Below, in pieces: positions 26,242 through 36,165 of a stretch of DNA of 64,000 nt. The position numbers and the translations under genes are program-made. The DNA comes from Candidatus Flavonifractor merdavium (GTDB lineage Bacteria > Bacillota > Clostridia > Oscillospirales > Oscillospiraceae). How positions within the stretch are numbered: the stretch's first letter is position 1; each line of letters begins with the position of its first letter. The DNA is taken from NCBI GenBank assembly GCA_019119335.1, contig DWXF01000017.1, positions 62,001 to 126,000 on the forward strand, in the 5' to 3' direction. The notes beneath the pieces were generated by a model, which searched no databases, had not been told where the DNA came from, and saw nothing but the letters and a program-made list of their open reading frames with translations.

Positions 26242-26824
26242 CGACAATAAGAACCGGAAGTATCTGATGCTGGACAGCCGGGGGGATGCCATCGCACGGG
26301 GTATCCTGGAACGAGTTACCGCCGGGGAACTGTGGCGCCTGCGGGTGACCGAGGGCACCGCGGACGAGGTAATGGGCCATAACAACATCAGCCTGGTGGG
26401 CGACGCGGAAAATTCCCCCGCTCTGGAGGGACGGATCGTCCGGCGGGAGGGGGATGTGGTTTTTGTGGAGCCCGTCCGCCAGCTGGAGGAGTCGGTGCGG
26501 CAGAACCTGCGCATTCCGGTGCGGTTTGTGACCTACCTTTACTCGGTGTCGGGGAACTGGAAGGGCAGGGTGCCCATTGTGACCAACGACCTGAGCTGCG
26601 GCGGACTGGCCTTTTTCTGCCCCAGGAAGCTGGAGGTGGGGGAGATCGTCCAGGTGGTGATTACGGTGACCAGCCAGCCGCTGGTGCTCACCATGCGGGT
26701 TCTCCACACCCGGCCGGGCCACAACGAGGGCGACTTCTATGCCGGGGCCTTTGTGGACCTGGTGCGGGAAGAGGAGAGTATGGTGCGGGAGGCTGTGTTC
26801 AGCATCCAGCTGCAGAAAAACTGA
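26225..26824 (+). CDS. PilZ-domain protein (putative c-di-GMP receptor)
   Basis: The 199-aa protein has a YcgR-like N-terminal beta region (about 10-90; RVTAGELWRLRV, EGRIVRREGDVVFVEPVRQL) and a C-terminal PilZ domain. Both c-di-GMP contact motifs are visible: the arginine motif RQNLRIPVRF (about 98-107) and NDLSCGGLAFF (about 124-134), matching RxxxR and (D/N)xSxxG. YcgR-type proteins slow the flagellar motor, and others act on surface-polymer secretion. The next genes encode SLH surface proteins, so either output is possible. No membrane segment is seen. Confidence 0.93.
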   Translation: MASSNNDNKNRKYLMLDSRGDAIARGILERVTAGELWRLRVTEGTADEVMGHNNISLVGDAENSPALEGRIVRREGDVVFVEPVRQLEESVRQNLRIPVRFVTYLYSVSGNWKGRVPIVTNDLSCGGLAFFCPRKLEVGEIVQVVITVTSQPLVLTMRVLHTRPGHNEGDFYAGAFVDLVREEESMVREAVFSIQLQKN

Positions 26825-26866
26825 CAGAAAGACAACGCGCGCGAGACAAGAAAGGATGAAATACCC

Positions 26867-29800
26867 ATGAGTCAACGGAGGGAACGCGGCGGCCTGCGGC
26901 GGGCGGTATCGCTGCTGCTGGCGGTTGTGATGCTGGTGACGCTGGCCCAGTCGGCCATCGTGTCGGCGGCCTCGTATGTGGAGCCCTATCTGAACAAGGT
27001 CGTGGAATGGGGCGTTATGCGGGGAGATATCGACGGCAATCTGAACCCGGACAACCCCATCAGCCGGGCGGAATTTGTCACCATGATCAACCGGGCCTAC
27101 GGCTTTACCCAGATGGGAACCATGCCCTTCAAGGATGTGCCCGAGAAGGCCTGGTATGCCGAGGACGTGAACATTGCCTATCATACCGGCTACATACAGG
27201 GCACATCGTCCACCACGTTTTCTCCCAGCGACAGTATTACCCGGGAGCAGGCCACGGTGATTCTGGCCCGCATCCTGATGATGCAGGCCCAGGTGGGCGA
27301 GAATGTGGACTTTACCGACAGCCGGGATATGAACGACTGGAGCCGGGGCCTGATTGCCACGGCGGCGGACAACGGCCTGATTGACGGCTATTCCGACGGC
27401 AGCTTCCGGCCCCAGAACCCCATTACCCGGGGAGAGGCCTCCATCCTGCTGGTCCGGGCCGTGGGTACCCCCATATTGGAACCGGGCGAGTACCGGATGG
27501 GCAATACCTGGGGCAATGTAACCATTTCTTCCTCCGGTGTGACGCTGCGGGACACAGTGATCGGCGGCAACCTGTATGTTTCCGCCGGCGTGGACCTGGG
27601 CGACGTGGTGCTGGAGAACGTGAAGGTTTTGGGAGAGATCATCGTCAGCGGCGGCGGCGTCAGTGAGGACGGCGACGACAGCGTCATCCTGCGCAATGTG
27701 ACGGCGCCTAAGCTGGTTCTGGACAACTTTACCGGTCAGACGGTGTCGGTGCGGGTGGAAGGCGACGGCCTGATCCAGCAGGCCGACGTGCGCACCAACG
27801 CCTTTTTGGCGGACAACGCCAAGGACGGCTACGGCGTGTCCCAGGTCCGGCTGGACGGAGAGGACGGGCTGAGCCTCACCCTGGCGGGCAACGTCAAGGA
27901 AGTGACCAACCTGACCCCCGGCTCCACCGTCAGCCTGGCCAGCGGCCAGGCGGCGGTGATCAATGTGGACGAGAAGGCCACCGATTCCGTCCTGCGCATT
28001 GAGACCGGCGCCCTGGCCCATGAGGTCAACCTGGACACTGCCACCACCGTCACCGGCAACGGAGACATCAGCAATCTGGTGGTAAACAGCTCGGGGAGCA
28101 CCGTGTCCATGCTGCCCGACCAGATCGTGATCCGGCCCGGCGAGACCGCCAACATCGGCGGGGAGCTGATGGACAGCAACGCGGCGGCGGAGTCCTCCGC
28201 CGATCCCAGGCTGAGCGCCGGCTATCCCCGGATCTCCGACCTGGCCCCCACCAGTGTTACCGCCCAGTTCTCGGCCAATAAGAAGGGTATCGTCTACTGG
28301 GCCATCACCGCCATCACCGACGGCTCGGTGGCCGCGGAGGATCTGATCAACCCCTCCTCTTACAGCCCCAAGATTGTCAAGAGCGGCAGCCTGTCCCTGG
28401 ACGGAGCCGGCAAGGTGAACGCGGCCAACATCACCGGCCTGACCACCAACGGCTCCTACTACCTGTCCGCGGTGTTTGTGGACGGCCGGGAGCAGCGCAG
28501 CCCCCTGAAGGTGATCTCCTTCACCACGCCGGACAACACCAAGCCCGATTTCGCCACGGGCTATCCCTATATGTCCAAGATTACCAACATCTCCGGCCAG
28601 GTGACCACCATGGCCACCAAGACCTGCCGGATGTACTGGGCGGTGCTGCCCAAGGGAGCCACCGCCCCCACCGAGAACGACTTCAAGGCCAACGCCGTCA
28701 GCGGCAACCTGGGCTTCGGCGTGCTGGACGTGACCAAGAATGTGTCCAACACCTTTGACGTCAACTCCGTCCCCCTGGAGGAGCTGGAGAGCTACGATCT
28801 CTACCTGTGGCTCACCGACGTGGACGGCGGCCAGAGCTCGGCGGTGAAGAAGCTGTCCTTCACCACGGTGGACGGCACCCCGCCGGTGTTCAACACCGAG
28901 CCCACCATCAACAAGGTGGATAAGACCTCCGTGGGCCTGTACGCCAACCTGAATGAGGACGGCACCCTGTACTGGGTCATCGTGGAGGAAGGCGTGACCT
29001 ATCCCAAGCCCCTGGCGGGCCAGAGCGGAGCGGTGGACCTGACCAGCGACGAGGCCAAGCTCCAGGTGTCGGCGGGCATGAACGCCCTCAAGAGCGGCAC
29101 GGTGAACATGACCAAGGACAAGGACGTGACCTTCACCATCAGCGGGCTGGAGGAGGAAAAGGCCTACGACCTGTACTATGTGGCCAAGGACAAGGCGGGC
29201 AACTTCTCCGCCTCCGTGGGAAAGCTCACCATCCACACCCTGGACAACACCAAGCCCACCGTCACCCAGGAGTTTACCAAGTATAACGGCACCGACGTCA
29301 ATGTGCCGCTGCCGGAGAGCGATGTGCGCCTGGTGTTCAGCGAGGCGGTGCAGACCGCCGACAGCCATGAGACGCTGGTGAGCCTCTATCAGAACGTGAC
29401 CGCCAATCTGGGTACCGCGGGGGAGGCCGACGCCCGCAATGCCATGGGCCTGGCGCTGAGCAGGGCCATTTACCTCTACCAGGTGCCCGCCAACACCCAG
29501 CCGGTGAAGATTGAGGGGGCCACCGACGCCGACAAGACCGGCGATAACTGGACCATCGACTACCGCTATGCGGAGATCGCTCTGGAGGACGGAAAGACGG
29601 TGGTCACCTTCCCCAACGGCACCGGTATCAATTTCAAGAGCGGCGCTACCTATTACTTTGAGATCCAGGCCGACACCATCGCCGATACCTCCAGCGCCTT
29701 CAACGTGATGGGCCGCCAGCAGCTGGACCGGTTTACCACGGTGTTCGCCCAGGTGAACCTGTCCGCGCTGAATGAAAATACTATCACCACCGTTGGCCCT

Positions 29801-31783
29801 CCGGCCCCCGGTACGGAGGAACCCACCCAGAAAGACGTACCCGTGGATGTGAGCTGGCGGCTGACCCCCGTCTCCACTCAGAAAGTGGACGATTCCATCG
29901 ACTGGGATATGCTCATCTGGTCGGACACCAGCGTGGAGTTTGAACTCTACTACCGCAATACGGTGCCCGCCGGAGAGCCGGAGTCCCAGAACGAGTGGAA
30001 CAAGCTGGGCAGCGCCTCCATCACGGTGCCTGACAACGTGACCGGCTACCGGGGCGTCAGCCTGACCCGGAATTTCCTGCATAGCGGCAGCAACAATCCG
30101 GACTTTGACGCGCTGAACACCTTGCAGGATAACGCTGTGTACGAGTATGCCATCTCCTTTACCAAGGTGGCCGGCCTGCCCGACCGGGACACCTGGAGCC
30201 AGCGGGTCAATCTGAAGATCCACGTGATAGCGGGCAGCAACAACGACCTGGGCTTCCTGTCCGCCGACCTGACGGAGGAGAACTGGGAGGAAGCGCTGAC
30301 CCAGGGTGTGACCAACATCGGCTTGCCCCCCGACTTCTCCCTGCGCAAGCAGTTTACCGACCAGCAGGCGCCCACCTTTATCAGTGACTATCCCAAGTTC
30401 GATGTGGGCGACTCCGCCGTGGAGCTCCAGCTTATGCTGGACCGGCCTGGCACCGTGTATTATGTGGTGGCCCCCATCAACTATGTGGAGACCAAGGGCG
30501 CTGACGGGACGAATTATGGCGAGCAAACTGCGTGGGAGAGCCTCCCCTCCCCTGTGATCGGCGAGCCTCAGTCAGGCAATACACAGCCTCCGGACGACCT
30601 GGTGGCCCCCGATTACCTGAACATCGTTAACGCCAGCAGCAACTACCGCAACGAGAAGATCAAGTACGGTTCGGTGAGCTGCGGCTCCAGTGTGGAGACC
30701 CAGCTGGTAGAGGGGCTGGATAAGCTGACCCGGTACACGGTGTACTTCGTTCTTCAGGGCACCGCCCAGACCTATTCCGACGTGTTGGTCTACCGGTTTA
30801 CCACCAAGGATGTGTCCAAACCGGTGATCACCCTGACCCAGAACAGCCCCTCGGTCAACTTTAAGACCGACTCCTCTGCGGAACTCAACTACACGCTGAT
30901 CGCCAACGACCAGGTTCCCGAGACCCTGCGGAAAGGCAACGGATTTGATGATGCGGTGGATCCGAACAAGGCGGAGAAGTGGAAGGAGTTGACCGATCCG
31001 ACGGACGGAGAATACAAGGACAAGGACCGCACAGTGCTGTGGGCGCTGTGCACTCCCTACGGAACCGAAGGCTACTCCGTCTTTGACGAGTTTGCCAACA
31101 GTACCATGCGCAAAACCGTGTCCGAGCTGGTGGACGGAACCAACTGGATGGGAGCTACCATTGCGGACCAGGGTCGGATGACGCTGGAGCAGGCCAACGA
31201 CTATTTCCAGTCCAAGGACTTTACCGACAAGATGACTGGCAACACTCTGTACTACTGCCTGGCCACCGCCGTCAGCCCCCTGGGCTCGGAGATGTCCTTT
31301 GCCGCCGTCTCCGGCGTGTATATCCCTGACCGGACGCCGCCGAAGCTGCAGCAGGTGAATAATGCCGTTACCATGGACCCCAATACGAAACTCTGCACCG
31401 GAACGGTGACCTTTGTATTTGACGAGCCGGTCTATCAGCTGGTTACGAGTAACGGCGTGGACCAGAAGCCCAAAGAGGTCTGGCAAGCCACGAGTACGGA
31501 TAACGACCCCGACGCGGTTCTGCTGCTTGGGATTATTGGCACTAGCGCAGGCAAGTACAACTTCTATTATCCCAACGAGTACAAAGAGGCCCGCAGCACG
31601 CTGACCCTGGGCTTTAAGGACATCTCCCTGGGAAGCACCATCGTGTTGTTTGACACCAGCTATATCTGCGACGCCAACAGCAACAGTACCAGAGAGCGGT
31701 TGACCTTCACCCTTCAGGAGGGTGTTTCCTCGGGGAATATCCCGAATGGTATTGGATTTGTCCAGCAGACCTCGATGCCGTAA
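26867..31783 (+). CDS. Giant S-layer-homology surface protein (three N-terminal SLH domains)
   Basis: The 1638-aa exported protein has a signal peptide (RRAVSLLLAVVMLVTLAQSA, cut near residue 35). Three SLH domains follow (about 37-80, 86-140, 147-200; SRAEFVTMINRAYGF, TREQATVILARIL and TRGEASILLVRAVG are the conserved helices), which normally bind pyruvylated wall polysaccharide. Next is a right-handed beta-like region (about 210-330) and then several fibronectin/Ig-like beta modules with the recurring pattern GTLYWVI or KGIVYWAI (about 460-1600). The last 200 residues are beta-rich as well. There is no LPXTG. It is translated 42 bases after the PilZ gene. A cell-surface adhesin or S-layer role is inferred. 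Confidence 0.9.
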   Translation: MSQRRERGGLRRAVSLLLAVVMLVTLAQSAIVSAASYVEPYLNKVVEWGVMRGDIDGNLNPDNPISRAEFVTMINRAYGFTQMGTMPFKDVPEKAWYAEDVNIAYHTGYIQGTSSTTFSPSDSITREQATVILARILMMQAQVGENVDFTDSRDMNDWSRGLIATAADNGLIDGYSDGSFRPQNPITRGEASILLVRAVGTPILEPGEYRMGNTWGNVTISSSGVTLRDTVIGGNLYVSAGVDLGDVVLENVKVLGEIIVSGGGVSEDGDDSVILRNVTAPKLVLDNFTGQTVSVRVEGDGLIQQADVRTNAFLADNAKDGYGVSQVRLDGEDGLSLTLAGNVKEVTNLTPGSTVSLASGQAAVINVDEKATDSVLRIETGALAHEVNLDTATTVTGNGDISNLVVNSSGSTVSMLPDQIVIRPGETANIGGELMDSNAAAESSADPRLSAGYPRISDLAPTSVTAQFSANKKGIVYWAITAITDGSVAAEDLINPSSYSPKIVKSGSLSLDGAGKVNAANITGLTTNGSYYLSAVFVDGREQRSPLKVISFTTPDNTKPDFATGYPYMSKITNISGQVTTMATKTCRMYWAVLPKGATAPTENDFKANAVSGNLGFGVLDVTKNVSNTFDVNSVPLEELESYDLYLWLTDVDGGQSSAVKKLSFTTVDGTPPVFNTEPTINKVDKTSVGLYANLNEDGTLYWVIVEEGVTYPKPLAGQSGAVDLTSDEAKLQVSAGMNALKSGTVNMTKDKDVTFTISGLEEEKAYDLYYVAKDKAGNFSASVGKLTIHTLDNTKPTVTQEFTKYNGTDVNVPLPESDVRLVFSEAVQTADSHETLVSLYQNVTANLGTAGEADARNAMGLALSRAIYLYQVPANTQPVKIEGATDADKTGDNWTIDYRYAEIALEDGKTVVTFPNGTGINFKSGATYYFEIQADTIADTSSAFNVMGRQQLDRFTTVFAQVNLSALNENTITTVGPPAPGTEEPTQKDVPVDVSWRLTPVSTQKVDDSIDWDMLIWSDTSVEFELYYRNTVPAGEPESQNEWNKLGSASITVPDNVTGYRGVSLTRNFLHSGSNNPDFDALNTLQDNAVYEYAISFTKVAGLPDRDTWSQRVNLKIHVIAGSNNDLGFLSADLTEENWEEALTQGVTNIGLPPDFSLRKQFTDQQAPTFISDYPKFDVGDSAVELQLMLDRPGTVYYVVAPINYVETKGADGTNYGEQTAWESLPSPVIGEPQSGNTQPPDDLVAPDYLNIVNASSNYRNEKIKYGSVSCGSSVETQLVEGLDKLTRYTVYFVLQGTAQTYSDVLVYRFTTKDVSKPVITLTQNSPSVNFKTDSSAELNYTLIANDQVPETLRKGNGFDDAVDPNKAEKWKELTDPTDGEYKDKDRTVLWALCTPYGTEGYSVFDEFANSTMRKTVSELVDGTNWMGATIADQGRMTLEQANDYFQSKDFTDKMTGNTLYYCLATAVSPLGSEMSFAAVSGVYIPDRTPPKLQQVNNAVTMDPNTKLCTGTVTFVFDEPVYQLVTSNGVDQKPKEVWQATSTDNDPDAVLLLGIIGTSAGKYNFYYPNEYKEARSTLTLGFKDISLGSTIVLFDTSYICDANSNSTRERLTFTLQEGVSSGNIPNGIGFVQQTSMP

Positions 31784-31795
31784 AATTAGAAACAC

Positions 31796-31824
31796 AAGGG
31801 GCGGGCCCATACTGCCCGCCCCTT
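31796..31824 (+). terminator. Intergenic hairpin between the two SLH genes
   Basis: AAGGGGCGGGC (31796-31806) pairs perfectly with GCCCGCCCCTT (31814-31824). Only a weak T run follows, so partial termination or mRNA protection between the two giant genes is likely. Confidence 0.6.
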
Positions 31825-31857
31825 GCCCTATCCCATATTCCGAAGGAGGAGATTCGG

Positions 31858-34800
31858 ATGAAACATTCCCTGGCCAGCCGCGGCCTGTCGCTGCTGGTGA
31901 CGCTGGCAATGCTCTTTGCCCTGCTGCCCGCCACCCTGGCGGCGGGCGGCAGCCCTACCCTTAAGTCGGTGACCGTCAATCCTCCGTCTGCAGCGCTGAC
32001 AGTGGGGGATACCCAGCGCATCCAGGCCACCGTCACCCTTTCAGATGGCAGTAAAACGCCGCCGGCGGGCACCATTACAACCTGGGAAGTGGTGGATAAC
32101 AGAACGGATGAGGTGAAGATTAACTCCACCAGCGGCACCTATAACCTTACCGCCGACGTAGAGGCTGTGGCCATTCCGGAGACCAACGAGGAACGCAGCG
32201 TACAGGTTAAGGTGACGGTCAGGCTGCCTGATGGACAGTCAGACAGTGACGTCTGTACCATCACGGTCTCTCCCGCTGAGCCAGCCGGAGTCATCGTCAC
32301 CCCTCCCACCCTGGAGTTGGTGCCGGGAGGAAGCAAACCCCTGGCCGCCACGGTTAATCCCTCCACCGCGGACCAGGAGGTGACCTGGCGCAGCGACAAC
32401 ACAGCTGTGGCCAAGGTCAGCCCAAGCGGGACCTCTGCGGCTACCGTCACCGGCGTGGCCGCCGGCGAGACCAAGGTATACGCCAGGATCAAGGACGGCA
32501 CCCAGGAGGCGGCCAGCACAATCTATGTCCAGGGCATCGTTCTGGGGAGCAGTACCCTGACCATGAACGAGCGGGATAACCACACCCTGAGCTACACCAT
32601 TTACGGTCCCTCCATCAAGGACAAGGGCGTGACCTGGACCAGCAGCGACACCAGCATCGTGCGGGTCAACGCGGGTTATCTCTATGCTCTGAAAGAGGGC
32701 AAGGCCACCATTACCGCCAAGGTGAACGGCACCGGCTATGAGGCCAAGTGCGAGGTCACCGTCAAGCGGAACACCGCTTCGGTAATCACCGCCTCGGCGG
32801 CGGCGGGGGAGCCTCTGTCCTTCTCCGGCCTGGTCTCCCAGCTTCAGAGCCGCTGCTCCACCGTGCTGGGCTCCAGCCTGTCGTACATCAGCGGCCTGTC
32901 GGTGCCCACCAATCAGGGTACGCTCTACTATAAATACACCTCCGAGGGAGACACCGGTGCGGGAGTGGCCACAGGCTCCTCCTATTACGCCTCCCCGGGC
33001 AAGGGCCAGATGGGGATAAGCGACATCACCTTTGTGCCCAAATCCGACTTCAGCGGCACCGCGGTCATCTCCTATACCGGCTACGCCTCCGGAACCAGTT
33101 TCTTCCAGGGTACCATCGAGGTGTCTGTGGCCGGTCAGGAGGACGTGACCTACACCACCGCCAACGGCATGGCAGTGCAGATGGACCCCACTGACTTTGC
33201 GGTGGTGTGCCGGGCCCGCACCGGCCGGGACCTGAGCTACGTGGCCTTTACCTTGCCCGACAGCAGCGCGGGCACCCTGTACTATAACTATCTCTCCCCG
33301 CTGAATCCGGGCACCGAGGTGCGGTCCTCCACCAACTACAAATACAGCGGAACGCCCAACCTGGGTCAGGTCTTTTTTGTACCCGCCTCCGGTTATAAAG
33401 GGCGGGTGGTGATCACCTATACCGCCTGGGACACCAACCGGCAGTCCTTCCAGGGTCGTCTGGTGATCCAGGTGAACGAGGACAGCCAGAGCGGCGGGCT
33501 GGACTATACTGTGGCGCCGGGGAAAGCGGTGAGTTTTGACGTCAACGACTTCAACGACCTGTCCCGGGACGCCACCGGTTACAGTCTGGACTATGTCCGC
33601 TTCACTTTGCCGCCCTCCTCCGAGGGGATTCTCTATTACAATTACAGCAATTCCTCCTCCGAGAAGGTAAGCGCCGGCAAGAACTATTACCGCTCCTCCT
33701 CCCCCTACCTGGACCGGGTGGACTTTGTGGCGGCCAGCAACTTTACCGGCACGGTGTCCATCCCCTTCACCGGCTGGAGCACCAGCGGAGCCACCTTCTC
33801 CGGCACCGTCACCGTCCGGGTAAAGACTGGCACCGACAGCATTTCCTACCGTACAGAGTACGGCCGGGCGGTGGACTTCCAGGCGGGAGATTTTAACGAC
33901 ATCTCCCAAAACATGACCGGCAGCACCCTGAATTATGTCCGCTTCACGCTGCCCTCCTCCGCCCAGGGCACCCTTTATTACAACTACAACGGCTCCACCA
34001 CCTCGGAAAAGGTGGTGTCCAGCCGGAACTACTACCGCTCCTCCTACCCCTATGTGGACCAGATCAGTTTTGTGCCGGCCTATAATTTTACCGGCACCTG
34101 TACCATCAACTACACCGGCTGGGGCACCAACGGGGAGAAGTTTACCGGCACCGTCACCATTCAGGTGGGCAATGAGACCGATACCATCCGCTACACCACC
34201 GACCAAAACGTGGCGGTAGGCTTCCGGGCGTCGGACTTTAACGCCGTCTGCCAGGACGCCACCAACAGCACCCTGAATTACGTCCGCTTCACGCTGCCGC
34301 CCTCTTCCCGGGGCACGCTGTACTATAACGGCAGCAAGGTGAGCGCCACCCAGAATTACGCCTACTCCTCCTCGCCCTATCTGGACCAGGTCAGCTTTAC
34401 CCCCGCCAGCGGCTATAACGGCACGGTGACCGTCAACTACACCGGCTGGGCCACCAGCGGCGACCGGTTCACCGGCACGGTCACCATCCGGGTGGGCACC
34501 CAGGGCAGCGAGATCGGCTACATCACCAAGGGCCGGCAGGCGGTGGACTTCCAGGTGGAGGACTTCAACGAGGCCTCCCTGTCCCTCACCGGCAGCAGCC
34601 TGAACTATGTCCGCTTTACGCTGCCCTCCTCCTCCCAGGGGACCCTCTATTATAACTATGTCAATTCCGCTTCGGAGAAGGTGAGCGCCAACAAGAACTA
34701 CTACCGCTCTTCTTCTCCCTATCTGGATGAGATCACCTTTGTGCCCGCCAACGGCTTTACAGACAATTGCACCATCTCCTATACTGCCTGGGGGAGCAAC

Positions 34801-36108
34801 GGCGACCGGTTTACCGGCACCGTCACCATCCGGGTGGACAGCGCTGCCACCACCATTTACTACGATACCGGGCTGGGAGAGCCGGTGACCTTCCGGCCTT
34901 CCGACTTCAACAACGCGGCCCAGGCCGCCCAGAACCGGGATCTGAACTATGTCCGCTTCACCCTGCCGTCCTCTTCCCAGGGAACGCTGTACTATAAGTA
35001 TGAGAACGGCAAGTATACCAACAAGGTGAGTGCGAATACCAGCTATTACCGCACCTCCTCTCCCTACCTGGACGAGGTGAGCTTCGTACCCGCCGCCGGC
35101 TTCACCGGCACGGCCACCGTCTCCTACTCCGGCTATACCGTGGGCGGCACCAGCTTTACCGGCAGGGTGGAGATCAACGTGTCCTCCAACACCAACGACA
35201 CCGCTGATACCATCCGCTATACCAGCTCCTATGCGCCGGTGACCTTCCGCGCCTCCGACTTTACCGCCGCCTGCAACGGCCGGAACAAGGGCAGCCTCAG
35301 CTCCGTGCAGTTTGACACCAGTACCCTGTCCTCCAACGCCGGGCATCTGTATACCCAGTACAGCGGCCTCCAGAGCGCCAATACCGAGGTGCGCTCCGGC
35401 ACCAAATACTACCCCGAGAGCTCGCCCAGCCTGTCCCAGGTCACCTTTGTGCCCCGTATCGGCTACCAGGGCAAGGCGGTGGTGTCCTACACCGGGGTGG
35501 ACTCCCAGGGGCGGTCCTATCGGGGACAGGTGGAGATCACCGTCACCCCCAGCACCTCCTCCCGATACTTCAAGGATATGTCCAGCGGATACAGCTGGGC
35601 GGTGCCCGCGGTGGATCTCCTCTATGAAAACGGCGTTGTGGGCGGCGTGGGCAACAGCAGCTTTGCCCCCGCCTCCCCCCTCACCCGGGGCAGCTTTATC
35701 ACCATGCTGGACCGGGCCCTGGGTTTCCCCCACGGCGCCCAGAAGAGCTTCCCCGACGTGCCCGACGGCCAGTACTACACCGAATCGGTCCGGTCGGCCT
35801 ATGCGCTGGGTATTGTCAACGGCTTCTCCGACGGTACCTTCCGCCCCAATGCCCCCATTACCCGGGCGGAGGCGGTGACCATGCTCTACCGGGCCATGCA
35901 GACCATGGGCTGGGTGATCGGCACCGAGGATCCCAGCATCCTGAACGCCTACACCGACGGGGCCTATGTGGCCGACTATGCCCGGGGCGCCATGTCCGTC
36001 ATGGTGCAGACCGGCGTGGTCCAGGGCTCCGGCGGGCTGCTGGAGCCCGGCCGGATCATGACCCGGGCGGAAATGGCTGTGGCGCTGGCAAGAGCGCTCA
36101 CCCTGTAA
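31858..36108 (+). CDS. Giant SLH surface protein with Ig-like domains and eight tandem repeats
   Basis: The 1416-aa exported protein has a signal peptide (GLSLLVTLAMLFALLPATLA, about 9-28). About three bacterial Ig-like (Big_2-type) domains cover 33-305 (SVTVNPPSAALTVGDTQRIQ, VTWRSDNTAVAKVS and VTWTSSDTSIVRVN are typical). Eight repeats of roughly 116 aa cover 306-1231. C-terminal SLH domains follow (about 1236-1416; PLTRGSFITMLDRALGF, PITRAEAVTMLYRAM, IMTRAEMAVALARAL). The wall anchor is at the C-terminus, the reverse of the preceding protein. RBS AAGGAGGAG is strong. It probably forms a fibre or S-layer component; the ligand is unknown. Confidence 0.92.
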   Translation: MKHSLASRGLSLLVTLAMLFALLPATLAAGGSPTLKSVTVNPPSAALTVGDTQRIQATVTLSDGSKTPPAGTITTWEVVDNRTDEVKINSTSGTYNLTADVEAVAIPETNEERSVQVKVTVRLPDGQSDSDVCTITVSPAEPAGVIVTPPTLELVPGGSKPLAATVNPSTADQEVTWRSDNTAVAKVSPSGTSAATVTGVAAGETKVYARIKDGTQEAASTIYVQGIVLGSSTLTMNERDNHTLSYTIYGPSIKDKGVTWTSSDTSIVRVNAGYLYALKEGKATITAKVNGTGYEAKCEVTVKRNTASVITASAAAGEPLSFSGLVSQLQSRCSTVLGSSLSYISGLSVPTNQGTLYYKYTSEGDTGAGVATGSSYYASPGKGQMGISDITFVPKSDFSGTAVISYTGYASGTSFFQGTIEVSVAGQEDVTYTTANGMAVQMDPTDFAVVCRARTGRDLSYVAFTLPDSSAGTLYYNYLSPLNPGTEVRSSTNYKYSGTPNLGQVFFVPASGYKGRVVITYTAWDTNRQSFQGRLVIQVNEDSQSGGLDYTVAPGKAVSFDVNDFNDLSRDATGYSLDYVRFTLPPSSEGILYYNYSNSSSEKVSAGKNYYRSSSPYLDRVDFVAASNFTGTVSIPFTGWSTSGATFSGTVTVRVKTGTDSISYRTEYGRAVDFQAGDFNDISQNMTGSTLNYVRFTLPSSAQGTLYYNYNGSTTSEKVVSSRNYYRSSYPYVDQISFVPAYNFTGTCTINYTGWGTNGEKFTGTVTIQVGNETDTIRYTTDQNVAVGFRASDFNAVCQDATNSTLNYVRFTLPPSSRGTLYYNGSKVSATQNYAYSSSPYLDQVSFTPASGYNGTVTVNYTGWATSGDRFTGTVTIRVGTQGSEIGYITKGRQAVDFQVEDFNEASLSLTGSSLNYVRFTLPSSSQGTLYYNYVNSASEKVSANKNYYRSSSPYLDEITFVPANGFTDNCTISYTAWGSNGDRFTGTVTIRVDSAATTIYYDTGLGEPVTFRPSDFNNAAQAAQNRDLNYVRFTLPSSSQGTLYYKYENGKYTNKVSANTSYYRTSSPYLDEVSFVPAAGFTGTATVSYSGYTVGGTSFTGRVEINVSSNTNDTADTIRYTSSYAPVTFRASDFTAACNGRNKGSLSSVQFDTSTLSSNAGHLYTQYSGLQSANTEVRSGTKYYPESSPSLSQVTFVPRIGYQGKAVVSYTGVDSQGRSYRGQVEITVTPSTSSRYFKDMSSGYSWAVPAVDLLYENGVVGGVGNSSFAPASPLTRGSFITMLDRALGFPHGAQKSFPDVPDGQYYTESVRSAYALGIVNGFSDGTFRPNAPITRAEAVTMLYRAMQTMGWVIGTEDPSILNAYTDGAYVADYARGAMSVMVQTGVVQGSGGLLEPGRIMTRAEMAVALARALTL
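32776..35560 (+). repeat. Eight ~116-aa tandem repeats within SLH protein
   Basis: Each unit carries the same landmarks in order: a start like DTIRYTT, then a DFN segment, LNYVRFTLPSSSQGTLYYNY, SSSPYLDEVSFVP, then FTGTVTINYTGW and FTGTVTIRV. Units 3-7 are the closest to each other; units 1, 2 and 8 are diverged. The pattern resembles cadherin-like or tandem Ig-type stalk modules. Similarity between the middle units extends to DNA, suggesting recent unit duplication. Confidence 0.9.
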
Positions 36109-36121
36109 GCAAGCCCTACAC

Positions 36122-36165
36122 CCGCGCCGGGAGACCCACTGCGGTCTCCCGGCGCGGCTTTTTGT
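36122..36165 (+). terminator. Strong terminator after the SLH operon
   Basis: CCGCGCCGGGAGACC (36122-36136) pairs perfectly over 15 bp with GGTCTCCCGGCGCGG (36143-36157), followed by CTTTTTG. It separates the SLH operon from the main flagellar operon. Confidence 0.97.

Noticed and set aside
26057-30526. A 1489-codon open frame on the minus strand opposite the first SLH gene
   Set aside because: It is an antisense shadow: the plus-strand frame has signal peptide, SLH domains and ribosome site, while the minus frame gives low-complexity His/Gly/Val-rich text with no motif, as GC-rich codon use produces.
32239-35733. A 1164-codon minus-strand frame opposite the second SLH gene
   Set aside because: Antisense shadow of the tandem repeats; it even repeats with the same period. 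No ribosome site or family motif.
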